Below, piece by piece: positions 1 to 8,869 of a stretch of DNA of 64,000 bases; position 1 is the stretch's first letter; every line of letters begins with the position of its first letter. Location of the stretch: assembly GCA_020161065.1 (NCBI GenBank), contig JAIUPH010000007.1, positions 454,225-518,224 on the forward strand. The letters are read 5' to 3'. The notes beneath the pieces are model-generated. The model had not been told where the DNA came from. It ran no database searches and worked only from the letters and a program-made list of their open reading frames with translations. The position numbers and the translations under genes were made by a program. This DNA comes from Pseudomonadota bacterium (GTDB taxonomy: Bacteria; Pseudomonadota; Gammaproteobacteria; Burkholderiales; Burkholderiaceae_C).

Positions 1-1
1 C

Positions 2-151
2 AGCGCGGCGCCGCTGTCGCTCGGCGCCGGCCCGTTCACCGGCACCGGCGAGAAGGGCGACCACCTGGTGATGGCCTGCGAGGTCACCGCCGCGGCCAGC
101 GGCGGGCTCACGCCGAGCGAGACGCTGACGATCGCCTGGGACGAGATCTGA
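2..151 (+). CDS. C-terminal end of a phage structural protein (partial)
   Basis: An open frame enters from the left edge and ends at the TGA at 149-151, giving 49 residues of the C-terminus. The stop overlaps the ATG of the next gene, so the frame belongs to the same phage operon. The visible part is small and Gly/Ala/Thr-rich and has no motif I can name. I infer a virion protein only from its neighbours. Confidence 0.5.
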   Translation, partial: SAAPLSLGAGPFTGTGEKGDHLVMACEVTAAASGGLTPSETLTIAWDEI

Positions 152-528
152 TGTCGCAGCAGCAGCCGATCGCCTTCGAAACGGTCATCGGGCCGGACGG
201 CACCGCGGTGGCCAGCAACGGCCAGCTGCGCGTGATCGTGCCCGGCGGCTCCGGCGGGCGGCTGTTCCGCCGCCGCGGCCTGCGCGGCCTGGCCATGAAG
301 ACTGCGGCCGAGCAGCTGGTGCCGCAGCTCAACGCACTGGCCGGCGAGCTGCTGCAGCACCCAGGCATGCCGGCGCAAGAAGCCGTTGGGCGGCTGCTCG
401 CCCTGGCCGGCACCGTGCACGTGGACGAGCCGCAGCGCGTGGAGTGGGTCGTCGCCGAGCTGAACGGCGTGCGCGTCTACGCCGACGGCGTGAGCGTGAT
501 CGTCACGACGCAGGACTTGACGCCATGA
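151..528 (+). CDS. Phage protein of unknown function, 125 aa
   Basis: A 125-residue protein, translationally coupled to both neighbours: its ATG overlaps the upstream stop and its TGA overlaps the ATG at 525. The N-terminal third is Gly-rich with a short basic stretch (RLFRRRGLRG) near residue 40. The rest looks mixed alpha/beta with no membrane segment. I do not recognise the family. Position in a run of overlapping virion genes suggests a tail or baseplate-associated role, which is inference. Confidence 0.55.
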   Translation: MSQQQPIAFETVIGPDGTAVASNGQLRVIVPGGSGGRLFRRRGLRGLAMKTAAEQLVPQLNALAGELLQHPGMPAQEAVGRLLALAGTVHVDEPQRVEWVVAELNGVRVYADGVSVIVTTQDLTP

Positions 529-1010
529 CGCCGAAGCAGCAGTCCGCGCTCGAAGCGCTGGCCGGCCGCACGCTCAGCGTGGTCGAGGTCGAGCAGATCG
601 ATGCTGCGCTGGCCGCAGGTGACCTGGCCGCCGTGGCCACGTTGCTGTCGGTCGACCGCAAGCGCCTTGCACCGCGGATCCTCAGCGCCCGCGGCCTCGC
701 CGAGCAGGTACCGGGCGGGCCCATTGCCGCCGAGATCATCCTGATGAAGCTCGAAGGCGCCCGCGACAAGATGCTCGAGAGCAGCGACCCGCAGCAGCGC
801 GTGATGGGGTCGCTGCTGCGCCGACAGCTGGGCTTTCTTGCCGGCGATGGCCTGGACTTCGGGTCACCCCAGTTGCGCGGCATGCTCGATCAGTTCGCGG
901 CGCTGGGCATCCTGGACCAGTCCGAGGTTGACGGGTTGCAACGCATTGCGCTTGTCGATGACCCGATCACCTGGCGGCAGGTGGCCGACGCGGTGCAGGG
1001 AGTCGAATGA
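525..1010 (+). CDS. Phage protein of unknown function, 161 aa
   Basis: I chose the ATG at 525 because it overlaps the previous stop (ATGA), as at the neighbouring gene junctions. The frame is open further upstream, but that would run through the preceding gene. The product is mainly helical, with Leu/Ala-rich amphipathic stretches and no membrane segment. The last 40 residues contain a conserved-looking DPITWRQV segment. Function unknown; a small tail-assembly or chaperone-like protein is possible from context only. Confidence 0.55.
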   Translation: MTPKQQSALEALAGRTLSVVEVEQIDAALAAGDLAAVATLLSVDRKRLAPRILSARGLAEQVPGGPIAAEIILMKLEGARDKMLESSDPQQRVMGSLLRRQLGFLAGDGLDFGSPQLRGMLDQFAALGILDQSEVDGLQRIALVDDPITWRQVADAVQGVE

Positions 1011-1396
1011 TGCTCGGCCACACCTATCGGTACCAGGTCTACAACAGCACCGGCGTTAGCGTCACGGTGGTCGTGAAGAGCCGCCGCTGGAAGTTTGCTT
1101 CCGACGGCTCGCGCACCGATGACAGCGAAAGCACGCCGATCGCGTCGGTCAGCGTCGCCGCCGGTGCTTACAGCAACGGCAGCACGATCGACAACAGCGC
1201 GGACAAGTACCTCGGCGCGCACCTCGTCGCCTCATTCACGCCATCGGCTTCTGCCACTGGATTGGTTCGAGTGGTGCGGCAGATGTCGACCGACGGTGGC
1301 ACGACCTGGCCGAGCAACGGCAACGGCGAGCACATTTGCGCGGTGAGCTTCGCCGCATCAAGTACGGCGCAGATCGCCCAAGGCGAGGCTGGCTGA
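1007..1396 (+). CDS. Phage structural protein of unknown function, 129 aa
   Basis: Begins at an ATG overlapping the upstream TGA; a second ATG follows directly at 1010. The product is rich in Ser, Thr, Gly and Val with alternating hydrophobic residues, as in beta-sandwich virion proteins, and has no membrane segment or signal peptide. It ends immediately before the fibre-like gene. A role in the tail tip or as a head-decoration protein is plausible but not shown. Confidence 0.5.
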   Translation: MMLGHTYRYQVYNSTGVSVTVVVKSRRWKFASDGSRTDDSESTPIASVSVAAGAYSNGSTIDNSADKYLGAHLVASFTPSASATGLVRVVRQMSTDGGTTWPSNGNGEHICAVSFAASSTAQIAQGEAG

Positions 1397-3043
1397 ATGT
1401 CGCTGATCCCGCTTGTCCGGCCGTGGCGGCGGCAGCCGCTGCCGTCGGCCGGCGTCGGCCGCAGTCCGCTGGTCGAAGGCCTTGCGCTGCTGTTCAACGC
1501 TGCCGGCAGCCACGAGGTGTTTCGTGGGCTGGGCCCGACCACGCTGAACTCGATCGCCTCGCCCGATGGCACTGCCTACGCCACCGCTGGCAACTCCGCC
1601 GGCTGGCAACTGTCGTCGGGCCCGCTGCCGAACGGCTCTGATGAGCTGTCGATCATCGTGTGGGGCTACAACGGCGAGAACGTCAACGTCAGCGCCGAGA
1701 CCACGCTACTGACGGCGGGCGCTGCAGGATCTGGCGCGGCAAGTGGGCTGCAGGTAGCGACGTATGCAGGCGGTGCTCCGCGGGCGTTCGTCTACTACTA
1801 CCCGAACTACAACGGCAGTGCGTTGGTCAACAGCCCAGCGCCGCTTTCGCCCAACAGCCCGCATGTCGTCGGGATGCGGTTCGTGCGCAACTCCATGCTC
1901 GAACTTTGGGTTGATGGCGACATGGTTGCCTCCACGGCTGCCTCGAACTTCGCGGCCGGCTTGCGCGCCACTGGCTCTGGGATCAACGTCTCGGTGGGCT
2001 CGCAGGCGCGCTCGCTCGCAATCGCCGGCGGCGCGATGTGGCTGCGCGACATCGGCCCTGACGCTATGCGCTTGCTCACTGCAAGCCCGCAAGCACCATG
2101 GCAGCTCTTTGACAACCAGCGCATCTGGGCACCTGCTTCAGCGGGCGCGGGCGCATCGACGATCACACTGTCCGCAAGCCTCGGCGCGGTGGTGCAGCGC
2201 GCACTTTCCGCGAGCGCAGGCAGCTCGGCCGCGGTGCAGGCCGCCGGCGCGTCGACCAGCAGCGTTGGCCTTGCCGTGCAGGCCGCGCGCAGCGGCCAGG
2301 CGCAGCTGGAAGCGGCGGTGCAGGCCGCCGGCGTCGCGGTCAGCAGCTTGCAAGCTGCCGTGCAGGTCAGCGGGCAGCAGTCGGCGTCGCTCGACGCGGC
2401 CCTGCAGCTCGCGCGCAGCGCCGCGGCCGCGCTCGACCTGGCCGTGCAGGCGCAGGGCGCGCAGACCGCTTCGCTGTCGGCGCAGGTGCAGGCCGATCAA
2501 AGCGTGGCCACCGGGCTGAGCACGTACGTGCAGGCCGGCATCAGCGCGCAGGTGGCGCTGAGCGCGGCGGTGCTGCACCAGGCGCTGGCGGCGGCGGGCA
2601 TCGACACGGCCGTGCAGCTGCCTGGGCAGACCGCCATCACGGGCGTGGGCGCGGCGCTGCAGCAAGCCGGCGCGGCGGCGGCGGCGATCGAGCTGGCCGT
2701 GTCGCAGGCGCGCAGCGCGGGCGCGGCGCTCGACGTGCAGGTGCAAGGTGGGTCGATGGCCTTCGGTGCTGTGGACGCCGCGCTGCAGGCGCTGGCCACC
2801 GCCAGCGCCGGCATCACCACGGCCGTGGCCGAGGTGGGCTCGGCGCAGGCGTCGCTCAATGCCGCGGTGGCGATGCGCGCTTCGGTGCAAGCCGCGCTGC
2901 AGGCCGCGACGCAGGACATGCGCCAGCTGTGGGCGGCGCTGTCGCTGTACATCGCCGATGGCCTGGTGGTCATCGTGGCCGCGCCGCTGCGCCTGCGCTT
3001 CAGCTTCGCGGCACGGCACATCACCTTCAAGTGGTCGGCATGA
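1397..3043 (+). CDS. Fibre-like phage protein with LamG-like N-terminus and 14-residue repeats
   Basis: A 548-residue protein in two parts. Residues about 25-250 look like a concanavalin/LamG-type carbohydrate-binding beta sandwich (the SIIVWGY and ELWVDG segments fit that fold). Residues 254-506 are eighteen tandem 14-residue units with consensus near xxGxxxxxLxxAVQ, very rich in Ala, Gln and Ser. The last 40 residues are hydrophobic and basic. A sugar-binding head followed by a regular repeated shaft suggests a tail fibre or surface appendage protein. The fold of the repeat is not obvious: two heptads would also give 14, but the hydrophobic pattern is weak. The start abuts the previous stop. 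Confidence 0.6.
   Translation: MSLIPLVRPWRRQPLPSAGVGRSPLVEGLALLFNAAGSHEVFRGLGPTTLNSIASPDGTAYATAGNSAGWQLSSGPLPNGSDELSIIVWGYNGENVNVSAETTLLTAGAAGSGAASGLQVATYAGGAPRAFVYYYPNYNGSALVNSPAPLSPNSPHVVGMRFVRNSMLELWVDGDMVASTAASNFAAGLRATGSGINVSVGSQARSLAIAGGAMWLRDIGPDAMRLLTASPQAPWQLFDNQRIWAPASAGAGASTITLSASLGAVVQRALSASAGSSAAVQAAGASTSSVGLAVQAARSGQAQLEAAVQAAGVAVSSLQAAVQVSGQQSASLDAALQLARSAAAALDLAVQAQGAQTASLSAQVQADQSVATGLSTYVQAGISAQVALSAAVLHQALAAAGIDTAVQLPGQTAITGVGAALQQAGAAAAAIELAVSQARSAGAALDVQVQGGSMAFGAVDAALQALATASAGITTAVAEVGSAQASLNAAVAMRASVQAALQAATQDMRQLWAALSLYIADGLVVIVAAPLRLRFSFAARHITFKWSA
2156..2914 (+). repeat. Eighteen tandem 42-bp units encoding a 14-aa repeat
   Basis: Read in frame, the segment divides into eighteen consecutive units of 14 codons; one unit, ending near 2660, has 15 codons. 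Position 9 is usually Leu, position 13 Val or Leu, and position 14 nearly always Gln (GTGCAG or CTGCAG). The DNA copies have diverged, so the period is clearest at the protein level. The total of 253 codons fits 18 x 14 + 1 exactly. Confidence 0.85.
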
Positions 3044-3354
3044 GAGTGGTGGCCGAACAATCGACCGCAGTGCTGTCGGCAACGTTCACCGATCGGTACC
3101 GCGCGCCGGCGGCGCCGGCATCGGTGAAGTACCGCATCGACTGCCAGACCACCGGCGTAGAGGTGCGCGGCTGGACCGACCTGGCTGCCGCCGAGGCGGT
3201 CGACATCGTGCTGACCCCGGCGGACACCGCGCTGATCGATCAAGCCCACGAGAGCGAGCGCCGCCTGGTGACCGTGGTGGCGACCTACGGCGCTAACGAC
3301 CAGGTGCAGGACGCCTGCGACTACTACATCCGAAACCTCGAACACGCGAGCTGA
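3040..3354 (+). CDS. Phage protein of unknown function, 104 aa
   Basis: The ATG at 3040 overlaps the stop of the fibre-like gene, which decides the start. The product looks all-beta in its first two thirds, with an immunoglobulin-like feel (VKYRIDCQTTG, VVATYGA), and has no signal peptide. Two Cys residues are present. A small accessory to the fibre protein, such as a fibre chaperone or tip protein, is possible. I do not recognise a family. Confidence 0.5.
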   Translation: MRVVAEQSTAVLSATFTDRYRAPAAPASVKYRIDCQTTGVEVRGWTDLAAAEAVDIVLTPADTALIDQAHESERRLVTVVATYGANDQVQDACDYYIRNLEHAS

Positions 3355-3362
3355 GCCCTCCC

Positions 3363-3716
3363 ATGAACATCGTGCAGGTCGAACTCTGGCAGCTGGTGCT
3401 GCTGCTCATCACCTTCCTGGGCGCCGCCGCTGGCACGGGCAAGCTGCTGCTGTCGCAGACGCAGACGCACATCGAGGGCCAGATCGGCGCGCTGGCCGAG
3501 CGGCTGGGCTCGATCGAGGAAGCCAACCTGCGCGAGGTCGGGCAGTGGCAGCGCGTGGAGAGGGAGTTGATGAAGCTGCAAGCCGACCTGCCGCTGCACT
3601 ACGTGCGCCGCGAGGACTACATCCGCGGGCAGAGCGTCATCGAGGCCAAGCTCGACAGCCTGGCACTGCGGATCGAGAACATGCAGCTGCGCGGAGGCAA
3701 GCATGACGCAGATTGA
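3363..3716 (+). CDS. Mu gp25-like (DUF2730-type) membrane protein
   Basis: 117 residues: one N-terminal membrane segment (about residues 8-27, LVLLLITFLGAAAG) followed by a long charged helix that looks like a coiled coil. This size and layout match the DUF2730/Mu gp25 family, which lies just before gp26, gp27 and the terminase in Mu-like phages, exactly as here. Its role in the phage is not established. The end overlaps the next gene by 14 bases. Confidence 0.6.
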   Translation: MNIVQVELWQLVLLLITFLGAAAGTGKLLLSQTQTHIEGQIGALAERLGSIEEANLREVGQWQRVERELMKLQADLPLHYVRREDYIRGQSVIEAKLDSLALRIENMQLRGGKHDAD

Positions 3717-4014
3717 CCAGGCTCGAATCCGGCGCGAGGCACTGCGCTGGCTGATCCTGTTGACGCTGAACACCGCGCGCCCGCTGGGCGCGTACGAAGG
3801 CCCGGTGCTGGCCGTGGCGCAGAGCGAGTACCCGGACGCCACGGCGCACGAGCTGCGGCGCGAGCTGGACTACCTGGTCGGCCGTCACCTGGTGCTGGTG
3901 ACCAAGGAGCCGAGCGGCCGCTGGTTCTGCGAGCTGACGCGGCACGGCACGGACGTGGCCGAGTACACCGTCGACGTCGAGCCCGGCATCGCGCGGCCGG
4001 CGAAGTACTGGTGA
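3703..4014 (+). CDS. Mu gp26-like winged-helix protein
   Basis: 103 residues. Residues about 10-85 look like a winged-helix domain: a helix rich in Leu/Arg, then HELRRELDYLVGRHL as the presumed recognition region, then a beta wing (LVTKEPSGRWFCELT). In Mu-like phages a gp26-type protein of this kind sits between gp25 and the small terminase, so order and size agree. DNA binding is inferred from the fold only. It overlaps the upstream gene and is followed after four bases by the gp27-like gene. Confidence 0.6.
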   Translation: MTQIDQARIRREALRWLILLTLNTARPLGAYEGPVLAVAQSEYPDATAHELRRELDYLVGRHLVLVTKEPSGRWFCELTRHGTDVAEYTVDVEPGIARPAKYW

Positions 4015-4018
4015 GACG

Positions 4019-4591
4019 ATGTCGCGCAAGAGCAGCGTCAGCCGGCTGCCGGCGGAGATCAAGAGCTACATCGAGGCCATGCTCGCCACCGGCGCGCAGA
4101 CGCTCGACGAGCTGATCGCCGACCTGCAGCAGCGCTACCCCGCCGAGGCCAGCGCCGGCAAGCTGCCGAGCCGCAGCGCCATCGGCCGCTACGGGCAGAA
4201 GCTGGATCGGCGGTTGGCGGCCATCAAGGCCAGCACCGACGCGGCCCGCCTCATCCACGAGCAGGTGGGTGATGAGTACGCGTCGCTGAGCGGCGCGGTG
4301 ATGAAGCTGGTGCAGACCGAGATGTTCGAAGCCATCGTCACCTTGCAAGAGGCCGACGATCCCGACACCGACCCCGGCGAGCGCCTCACGCTGCTGAGCA
4401 AGGCCGCGAAGAACATCGCCACGCTGGCGCGCAGCGACGTGCACCTGAAGAAGTTCCAGGCCGAGGTGGAAGAGCGCGTGCGCACGCGTCTCCTCGAAGA
4501 GCAGAAGGCCAAGCTGGACCTGGTGGCCAAGGCCGAAGGCGTGACGCCGGCGACGCAGGCGGCCATTCGGCAGGCGCTGGGGATCGAATGA
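4019..4591 (+). CDS. Mu gp27-like (DUF3486) small terminase subunit
   Basis: 190 residues, mostly helical. The start (SRKSSVSRLPAEIK) and the central pattern of DUF3486 proteins are recognisable: a helix-turn-helix-like N-terminus, a middle region with SRSAIGRYGQKL, and a charged C-terminal helix. In Mu this protein partners the large terminase encoded next. Its last codons overlap the terminase start (ATGA at 4588), as expected for a two-subunit packaging enzyme. Confidence 0.75.
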   Translation: MSRKSSVSRLPAEIKSYIEAMLATGAQTLDELIADLQQRYPAEASAGKLPSRSAIGRYGQKLDRRLAAIKASTDAARLIHEQVGDEYASLSGAVMKLVQTEMFEAIVTLQEADDPDTDPGERLTLLSKAAKNIATLARSDVHLKKFQAEVEERVRTRLLEEQKAKLDLVAKAEGVTPATQAAIRQALGIE

Positions 4592-6009
4592 AGCGCCGCG
4601 GCAACGCCAAGGTGATCCCGGCCAACCCGGAGGCCATCTTCCTGCCCTACCAGTCGCGGTGGATCAAGGACAAGAGCCGGCTCAAGCTGATGGAGAAGAG
4701 CCGGCAGGTCGGCCTGTCGTGGTGCACGGCCTACGACGTGATCGAGGACGTGTCCGCGCAAGGCCGCCGTTACGACGAGTGGGTGAGCAGCCGCGACGAC
4801 ATCCAGGCCCGGCTGTTCCTCGAGGACGCCAAGCTGTGGGCAGGCGTATCCAACCTGGCCGCGCAAGACCTCGGCGAGCAGGTGCTCGATCTCGGCAACG
4901 GCGAGAAGGCAACGGCCTACGTGCTGACGTTCGCCAACGGCCGGCGCCTGCACAGCATGTCGAGCAACGCCGACGCCCAGGCCGGCAAGCGCGGCGGCCG
5001 CACGCTCGACGAGTTCGCGTTGCACAAGGACCAGCGCAAGCTGTGGGCCATCGCCTACCCCGGCATCACCTGGGGCGGCAGCCTGCGCGTCGTCAGCACC
5101 CATCGCGGCAGCAACAGCTTCTTCAACGCCCTGGTGCGCGAGATCCGCGAGAAGGGCAACCCGAAGAAGATCAGCCTGCACCGCGTGACGCTGCAGGACG
5201 CGCTGGACCAGGGCTTCCTGTTCAAGCTGCAGCAGGCGCTGCCGGCCGACGACCAGCAGCAGGCCATGGACGAGGCGCAGTACTTCGACTTCGTGAAGGC
5301 CGGCACGGCCGACGCGGAGAGCTTCGATCAGGAGTACATGTGCATCGCCTCGGACGACGATTCGAAATTCATCGAGTACGAGCTGATCACGGCCTGCGAG
5401 TACCTGGCCACCGAGCCGTGGCAACGCGCGCTGGACGAGCCGGTGCAAGGCCAGCTGTATGCCGGGGTGGACATCGGCCGCAAGAAAGACCTCACGGTGC
5501 TGTGGATCGTCGAGCGGCTGGGCGACGTGTTCTACACGCGGCACGTCGAGTCGATGGCGCGCATGCGCAAGAGCGCGCAGGAGGCCATCATGTGGCCGTG
5601 GTTCGAGCGCTGCGAGCGCATCTGCATCGACGCCTCGGGCCTGGGCATCGGCTGGGCCGATGACGCGCAGGACCGCTTCGGCGAACACCGCGTGGAGGCG
5701 GTGACCTTCACGCCGCAGGTCAAGGAGGCGCTGGCCTATCCGCTGCGTGGCGCGATGGAAGACCGCAAGCTGCGCATCCCCGATGACCCGGTGATCCGCG
5801 CCGACCTGCGCAAGGTGCAGAAACAGGTGACGGCCGCCGGCAACGTGCGCTTCGTCGCCGAGAGCACGCCCGACGGCCACGCCGACCGCTTTTGGGCGCT
5901 GGCGCTGGCGCTGCATGCGGGGTCGGTGCCGTTCTCGCCGATCGAATTCCAGTCGGCCGGCAGTGTGGGCGCTGCACCGCGAGACCTGTCGGGCTTCCTC
6001 TATGGCTGA
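4588..6009 (+). CDS. Mu gp28-like large terminase subunit (DNA packaging motor)
   Basis: 473 residues, normal for Mu-type TerL. The N-terminal ATPase carries the non-canonical Walker A region seen in this family (EKSRQVGLSW, residues about 32-41) and a Walker B-like segment (RTLDEFALHK). The C-terminal RNase H-like nuclease begins near residue 290 with AGVDIGRKKDLTVLW; its Asp is a likely metal ligand, and further acidic residues follow (CIDASGLG). It lies between the small terminase and the portal and overlaps both. It would pump and cut phage DNA at the portal. Confidence 0.85.
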   Translation: MKRRGNAKVIPANPEAIFLPYQSRWIKDKSRLKLMEKSRQVGLSWCTAYDVIEDVSAQGRRYDEWVSSRDDIQARLFLEDAKLWAGVSNLAAQDLGEQVLDLGNGEKATAYVLTFANGRRLHSMSSNADAQAGKRGGRTLDEFALHKDQRKLWAIAYPGITWGGSLRVVSTHRGSNSFFNALVREIREKGNPKKISLHRVTLQDALDQGFLFKLQQALPADDQQQAMDEAQYFDFVKAGTADAESFDQEYMCIASDDDSKFIEYELITACEYLATEPWQRALDEPVQGQLYAGVDIGRKKDLTVLWIVERLGDVFYTRHVESMARMRKSAQEAIMWPWFERCERICIDASGLGIGWADDAQDRFGEHRVEAVTFTPQVKEALAYPLRGAMEDRKLRIPDDPVIRADLRKVQKQVTAAGNVRFVAESTPDGHADRFWALALALHAGSVPFSPIEFQSAGSVGAAPRDLSGFLYG

Positions 6010-7585
6010 AACCACCAAGACCCGCCGCGCCGCCAAGGCGCCTGCCGCGCTGCCCGAGCCGCAGCTCGACACCGAGATTGCATCGCGGCTGCTCGACCCG
6101 TTCGAGACGCTGTACATGGGTCTCGTGCGCACCAACGATCCGCTGCTGCTCGAGAAGGGCAGCGCGGCCAGCGGGGCCGACCTGTACCGCGACCTTAAGC
6201 GCGACGGCAAGGTGTTCAGCGCGCTGCAGAAGCGTGTGCTGGCGCTGGTGGGCCGACCCTACCAGGTGGTGCCGGTGCAGGACGGCGGGCGCGGCAAAGC
6301 CGACGCCGAGGTGCTGCAGGACATCCTCAAGCGCAGCGGCTTCGACAAGCTGTGCAGCGAGCTGCTCGAAGCGCTGCTGACCGGCGCGGCGATCAACGAG
6401 ATCGTGATGACGATCCGCGACGGGCGCTACGAAGTGGCCCGCGCGCCGCAGCGCGCGCTGCGCCGCTTTGCGTTCGTGCAGCCGGATGACGGCGGCCCGC
6501 CGGAGCTGCGCATGCTCACGCGCGCCAACCTGCTGACCGGCGAGCCGCTGCCGCCGCGCGCGTTCGTCGTCCACCGCGTCAACCCGCAGGACGACAACCC
6601 CTGGGGCCTCGGCCTGGGCCTGCAGCTCTACTGGGCCGTGTTCTTCAAGCGCAAGGCCATGATCAGCTGGAACAAGCTGAACGACCGCGCCGGCGTGCCA
6701 GTGCCGTGGGGCAAATACCCGCGCGGGGCCGGGCCGAAAGAGAAGGGCACGCTGTTCGATGCCCTGAAAGCACTCAGCAACGACGGCGTGATCATGACGC
6801 CCGAGGGCACGATGATCGAGCTGCTGGAGAGCAAGCTCGCGTCGGGCTCGATCACCTCGCAGCAGGCGCTGTGCGAGTACTGCGACGACTGGATCGACGC
6901 GGTGCTGCTGGGCCAGGAAGCACGCAGCAAGAGCGGCGGGGCGCTGGCCAGCGCGAGCAAAGAGCGCAGTTCGGTCAGGCTCGACCTGGTGCAGGCCGAC
7001 AGCAACCTGCTGAGCGAGACGCTCAACGCCACCCTCATCCAGTGGCTGTGCGAGCTGAACGGCTTGGTGCCCTGCACGGTCGAGCGCGTCATCAAGGAGG
7101 AGGAGGACCTCAAGATGTCCGCCGACACCGACAAGGTGGTCAGCGACATGGGCTTCGAGCTGGACGAAGAGACCGTGCATGCGCGGTACGGCGAGGGCTG
7201 GCGCAAGAAGGCGGCAGCGCCAGCGGCACCACCGCTTGCGCCTGGTGCTGGCGCCGGCGATGCACCGCCGGGCGCGGCGGCTGAGCCGAAGCCTGGCGCG
7301 GTGCAGTTCGCCGAGGCCGCGCAGCGCGATGGCCAGGCCGCGATCGACGCCGCGATCGACGCGGTCGACGACGCCGAGCTGCAGGCCGCGATGCGTGGCC
7401 TGCTGGACCCACTGATGGCCGCGATCGACGCGGCCGACACCTACGAGGACGCCCTGGCCGCCGCCGAGGCGGCCTACCCGCGCATGGACAAGGCGCGGCT
7501 GCAGTCGCTGTTGGCGCGCGCGATGTTCGGTGCCGAGACCTTCGGCCGGACCGAGCGTGACGACGCGAAACCTTCGCCGGCGTGA
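6002..7585 (+). CDS. Mu gp29-like portal protein (DUF935)
   Basis: 527 residues from the ATG at 6002, which overlaps the terminase stop. The body matches Mu gp29-type portals: YRDLKRDGKVFSALQKR near residue 65, PWGLGLGLQLYWAVFFKRKA near residue 205, and a Ser-rich loop before SSVRLDLVQAD. The C-terminal 120 residues are Ala/Pro-rich then helical and acidic, a variable tail in this family. The portal forms the ring through which the terminase packages DNA. Length is in the usual range. Confidence 0.85.
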   Translation: MAETTKTRRAAKAPAALPEPQLDTEIASRLLDPFETLYMGLVRTNDPLLLEKGSAASGADLYRDLKRDGKVFSALQKRVLALVGRPYQVVPVQDGGRGKADAEVLQDILKRSGFDKLCSELLEALLTGAAINEIVMTIRDGRYEVARAPQRALRRFAFVQPDDGGPPELRMLTRANLLTGEPLPPRAFVVHRVNPQDDNPWGLGLGLQLYWAVFFKRKAMISWNKLNDRAGVPVPWGKYPRGAGPKEKGTLFDALKALSNDGVIMTPEGTMIELLESKLASGSITSQQALCEYCDDWIDAVLLGQEARSKSGGALASASKERSSVRLDLVQADSNLLSETLNATLIQWLCELNGLVPCTVERVIKEEEDLKMSADTDKVVSDMGFELDEETVHARYGEGWRKKAAAPAAPPLAPGAGAGDAPPGAAAEPKPGAVQFAEAAQRDGQAAIDAAIDAVDDAELQAAMRGLLDPLMAAIDAADTYEDALAAAEAAYPRMDKARLQSLLARAMFGAETFGRTERDDAKPSPA

Positions 7586-7610
7586 GCCGGCTGCGAACGG
7601 AGATCGACCC

Positions 7611-7877
7611 ATGATTCCAACGATCGGCCGCGACGTGATCCTGCACGGCCACCATGCGAACGGCTCGCTCAACCACCCGGCCAAGATCACCCGCGTGTGG
7701 AGCGCCAACACCGACACCGCCAACGGCCCGGTGTGCGTCAACCTGATCGTCTTCGGCGACAACGAGGTGCCGCATGTGCGCACGTCGGTGATGCTCTACG
7801 AGAGCCGCGACGAGGCGTTCGCCGCCTGCGCCGGCGTGATGGGCGGCTGCGCGGCGCACTGGCCCGTGCGGGCCTGA
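7611..7877 (+). CDS. Phage-encoded protein of unknown function, 88 aa
   Basis: A GGAG-like site lies just before the ATG at 7611; longer frames upstream run back into the portal gene. The product is small and probably beta-rich (DVILHGH, AKITRVW, VNLIVFGDN), with two Cys near the end. Similar small proteins occur in Mu-like phages next to the portal, but I know no function. Codon use matches its neighbours. Confidence 0.5.
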   Translation: MIPTIGRDVILHGHHANGSLNHPAKITRVWSANTDTANGPVCVNLIVFGDNEVPHVRTSVMLYESRDEAFAACAGVMGGCAAHWPVRA

Positions 7878-8072
7878 CGCCGGATGAACTTCGGGCCTGC
7901 GTTGACGTTCCGGTGCTCGGCGCCGGTCGGACGCACGCCCAGCAAAAAAGACAGGGCGACGGCCACGGGTGCGCGAACACCCGCAGTCGACGCCTCCTCC
8001 GTGTTATGCGCACGGGATCGGCCGAAGACCCTGCCACCTGTACAGGCCGGGTCAGTGTATCGGAGCCCCCTC

Positions 8073-8861
8073 GTGCAAGGACCCATCATTCCGTGGATCG
8101 GCGGCAAGCGGCGCCTGGCTGACTTGCTGATCCCGCGCTTCCCGCAACACCACTGCTACGTCGAGCTGTTCGCCGGCGGCGCCGCGCTCTACTTCCTGCG
8201 GCCGCCGGCGCCGGTGGAGGTGATCAACGACGTCAACGGCGACCTGGTCAACCTGTACCGCGTCGTCAAGCACCACCTCGAAGAATTCGTCAGGCAGTTC
8301 AAGTGGGCCTTGTCGAGCCGCGAGCTGTTCCGCTGGCTGCAAGACACGCCGCCCGACACGCTGACTGATGTGCAGCGCGCGGCGCGCTTCTACTACCTGC
8401 AGCACCAGTGCTTCGGCGGCAAGGTCGCAGGCCAGACCTGGGGCACCGCGACCACCGCGCCGCCGGTGAACCTGCTGCGCATCGAAGAGCAGCTGAGCGC
8501 CGCCCACCTGCGCCTGCAGGCGACCTACATCGAGCGCATGCACTGGCTCGAATGCCTGCAGCGGTACGACCGCGAGCACACCTTCTTCTATCTCGATCCG
8601 CCGTACTGGCAGACCGAGGGTTATGGCGTCGGGTTCGGCTTCGACAACTACGAGGCCATGGCCACCGCGCTGCGCACGCTGAAGGGCAAAGCGCTGGTGA
8701 GCATCAACGACCACCCCGACATCCGGCGCGTCTTCGACGGCTTCCACATGGAGAGCCTGGACATCAGCTACACGGTAGGCGGCGGCGACAAGGCCGCGGC
8801 GCGCAAGGAGCTGGTGATCTGGTCGTGGGACCAGGCGGCCGAGCCGGCGGGGCTCTTCTGA
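8073..8861 (+). CDS. Phage DNA N6-adenine methyltransferase (Dam/D12 class)
   Basis: I chose the GTG at 8073: GGAG lies seven bases upstream (8062-8065), and the protein then starts QGPIIPWIGGKRR, where this family normally begins. The 262 residues carry the SAM-binding motif LFAGGAALYF (about residue 30) and the catalytic DPPY (in FYLDPPYWQ, about residue 175). It should methylate adenine in a short DNA site. Phage copies usually protect viral DNA from restriction or affect gene timing. Its place between portal and MuF genes is that of a cargo gene. Confidence 0.85.
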   Translation: MQGPIIPWIGGKRRLADLLIPRFPQHHCYVELFAGGAALYFLRPPAPVEVINDVNGDLVNLYRVVKHHLEEFVRQFKWALSSRELFRWLQDTPPDTLTDVQRAARFYYLQHQCFGGKVAGQTWGTATTAPPVNLLRIEEQLSAAHLRLQATYIERMHWLECLQRYDREHTFFYLDPPYWQTEGYGVGFGFDNYEAMATALRTLKGKALVSINDHPDIRRVFDGFHMESLDISYTVGGGDKAAARKELVIWSWDQAAEPAGLF

Positions 8862-8869
8862 GGACCGAC

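Noticed and set aside
2156-2914. CRISPR-like array
   Set aside because: The 42-bp period is protein-coding without constant repeats and unique spacers; no cas genes are present.
5720-7783. A 687-codon open frame on the minus strand (and another at 4189-6210)
   Set aside because: Antisense to the terminase and portal genes, composition typical of a shadow frame, no ribosome site or motif.
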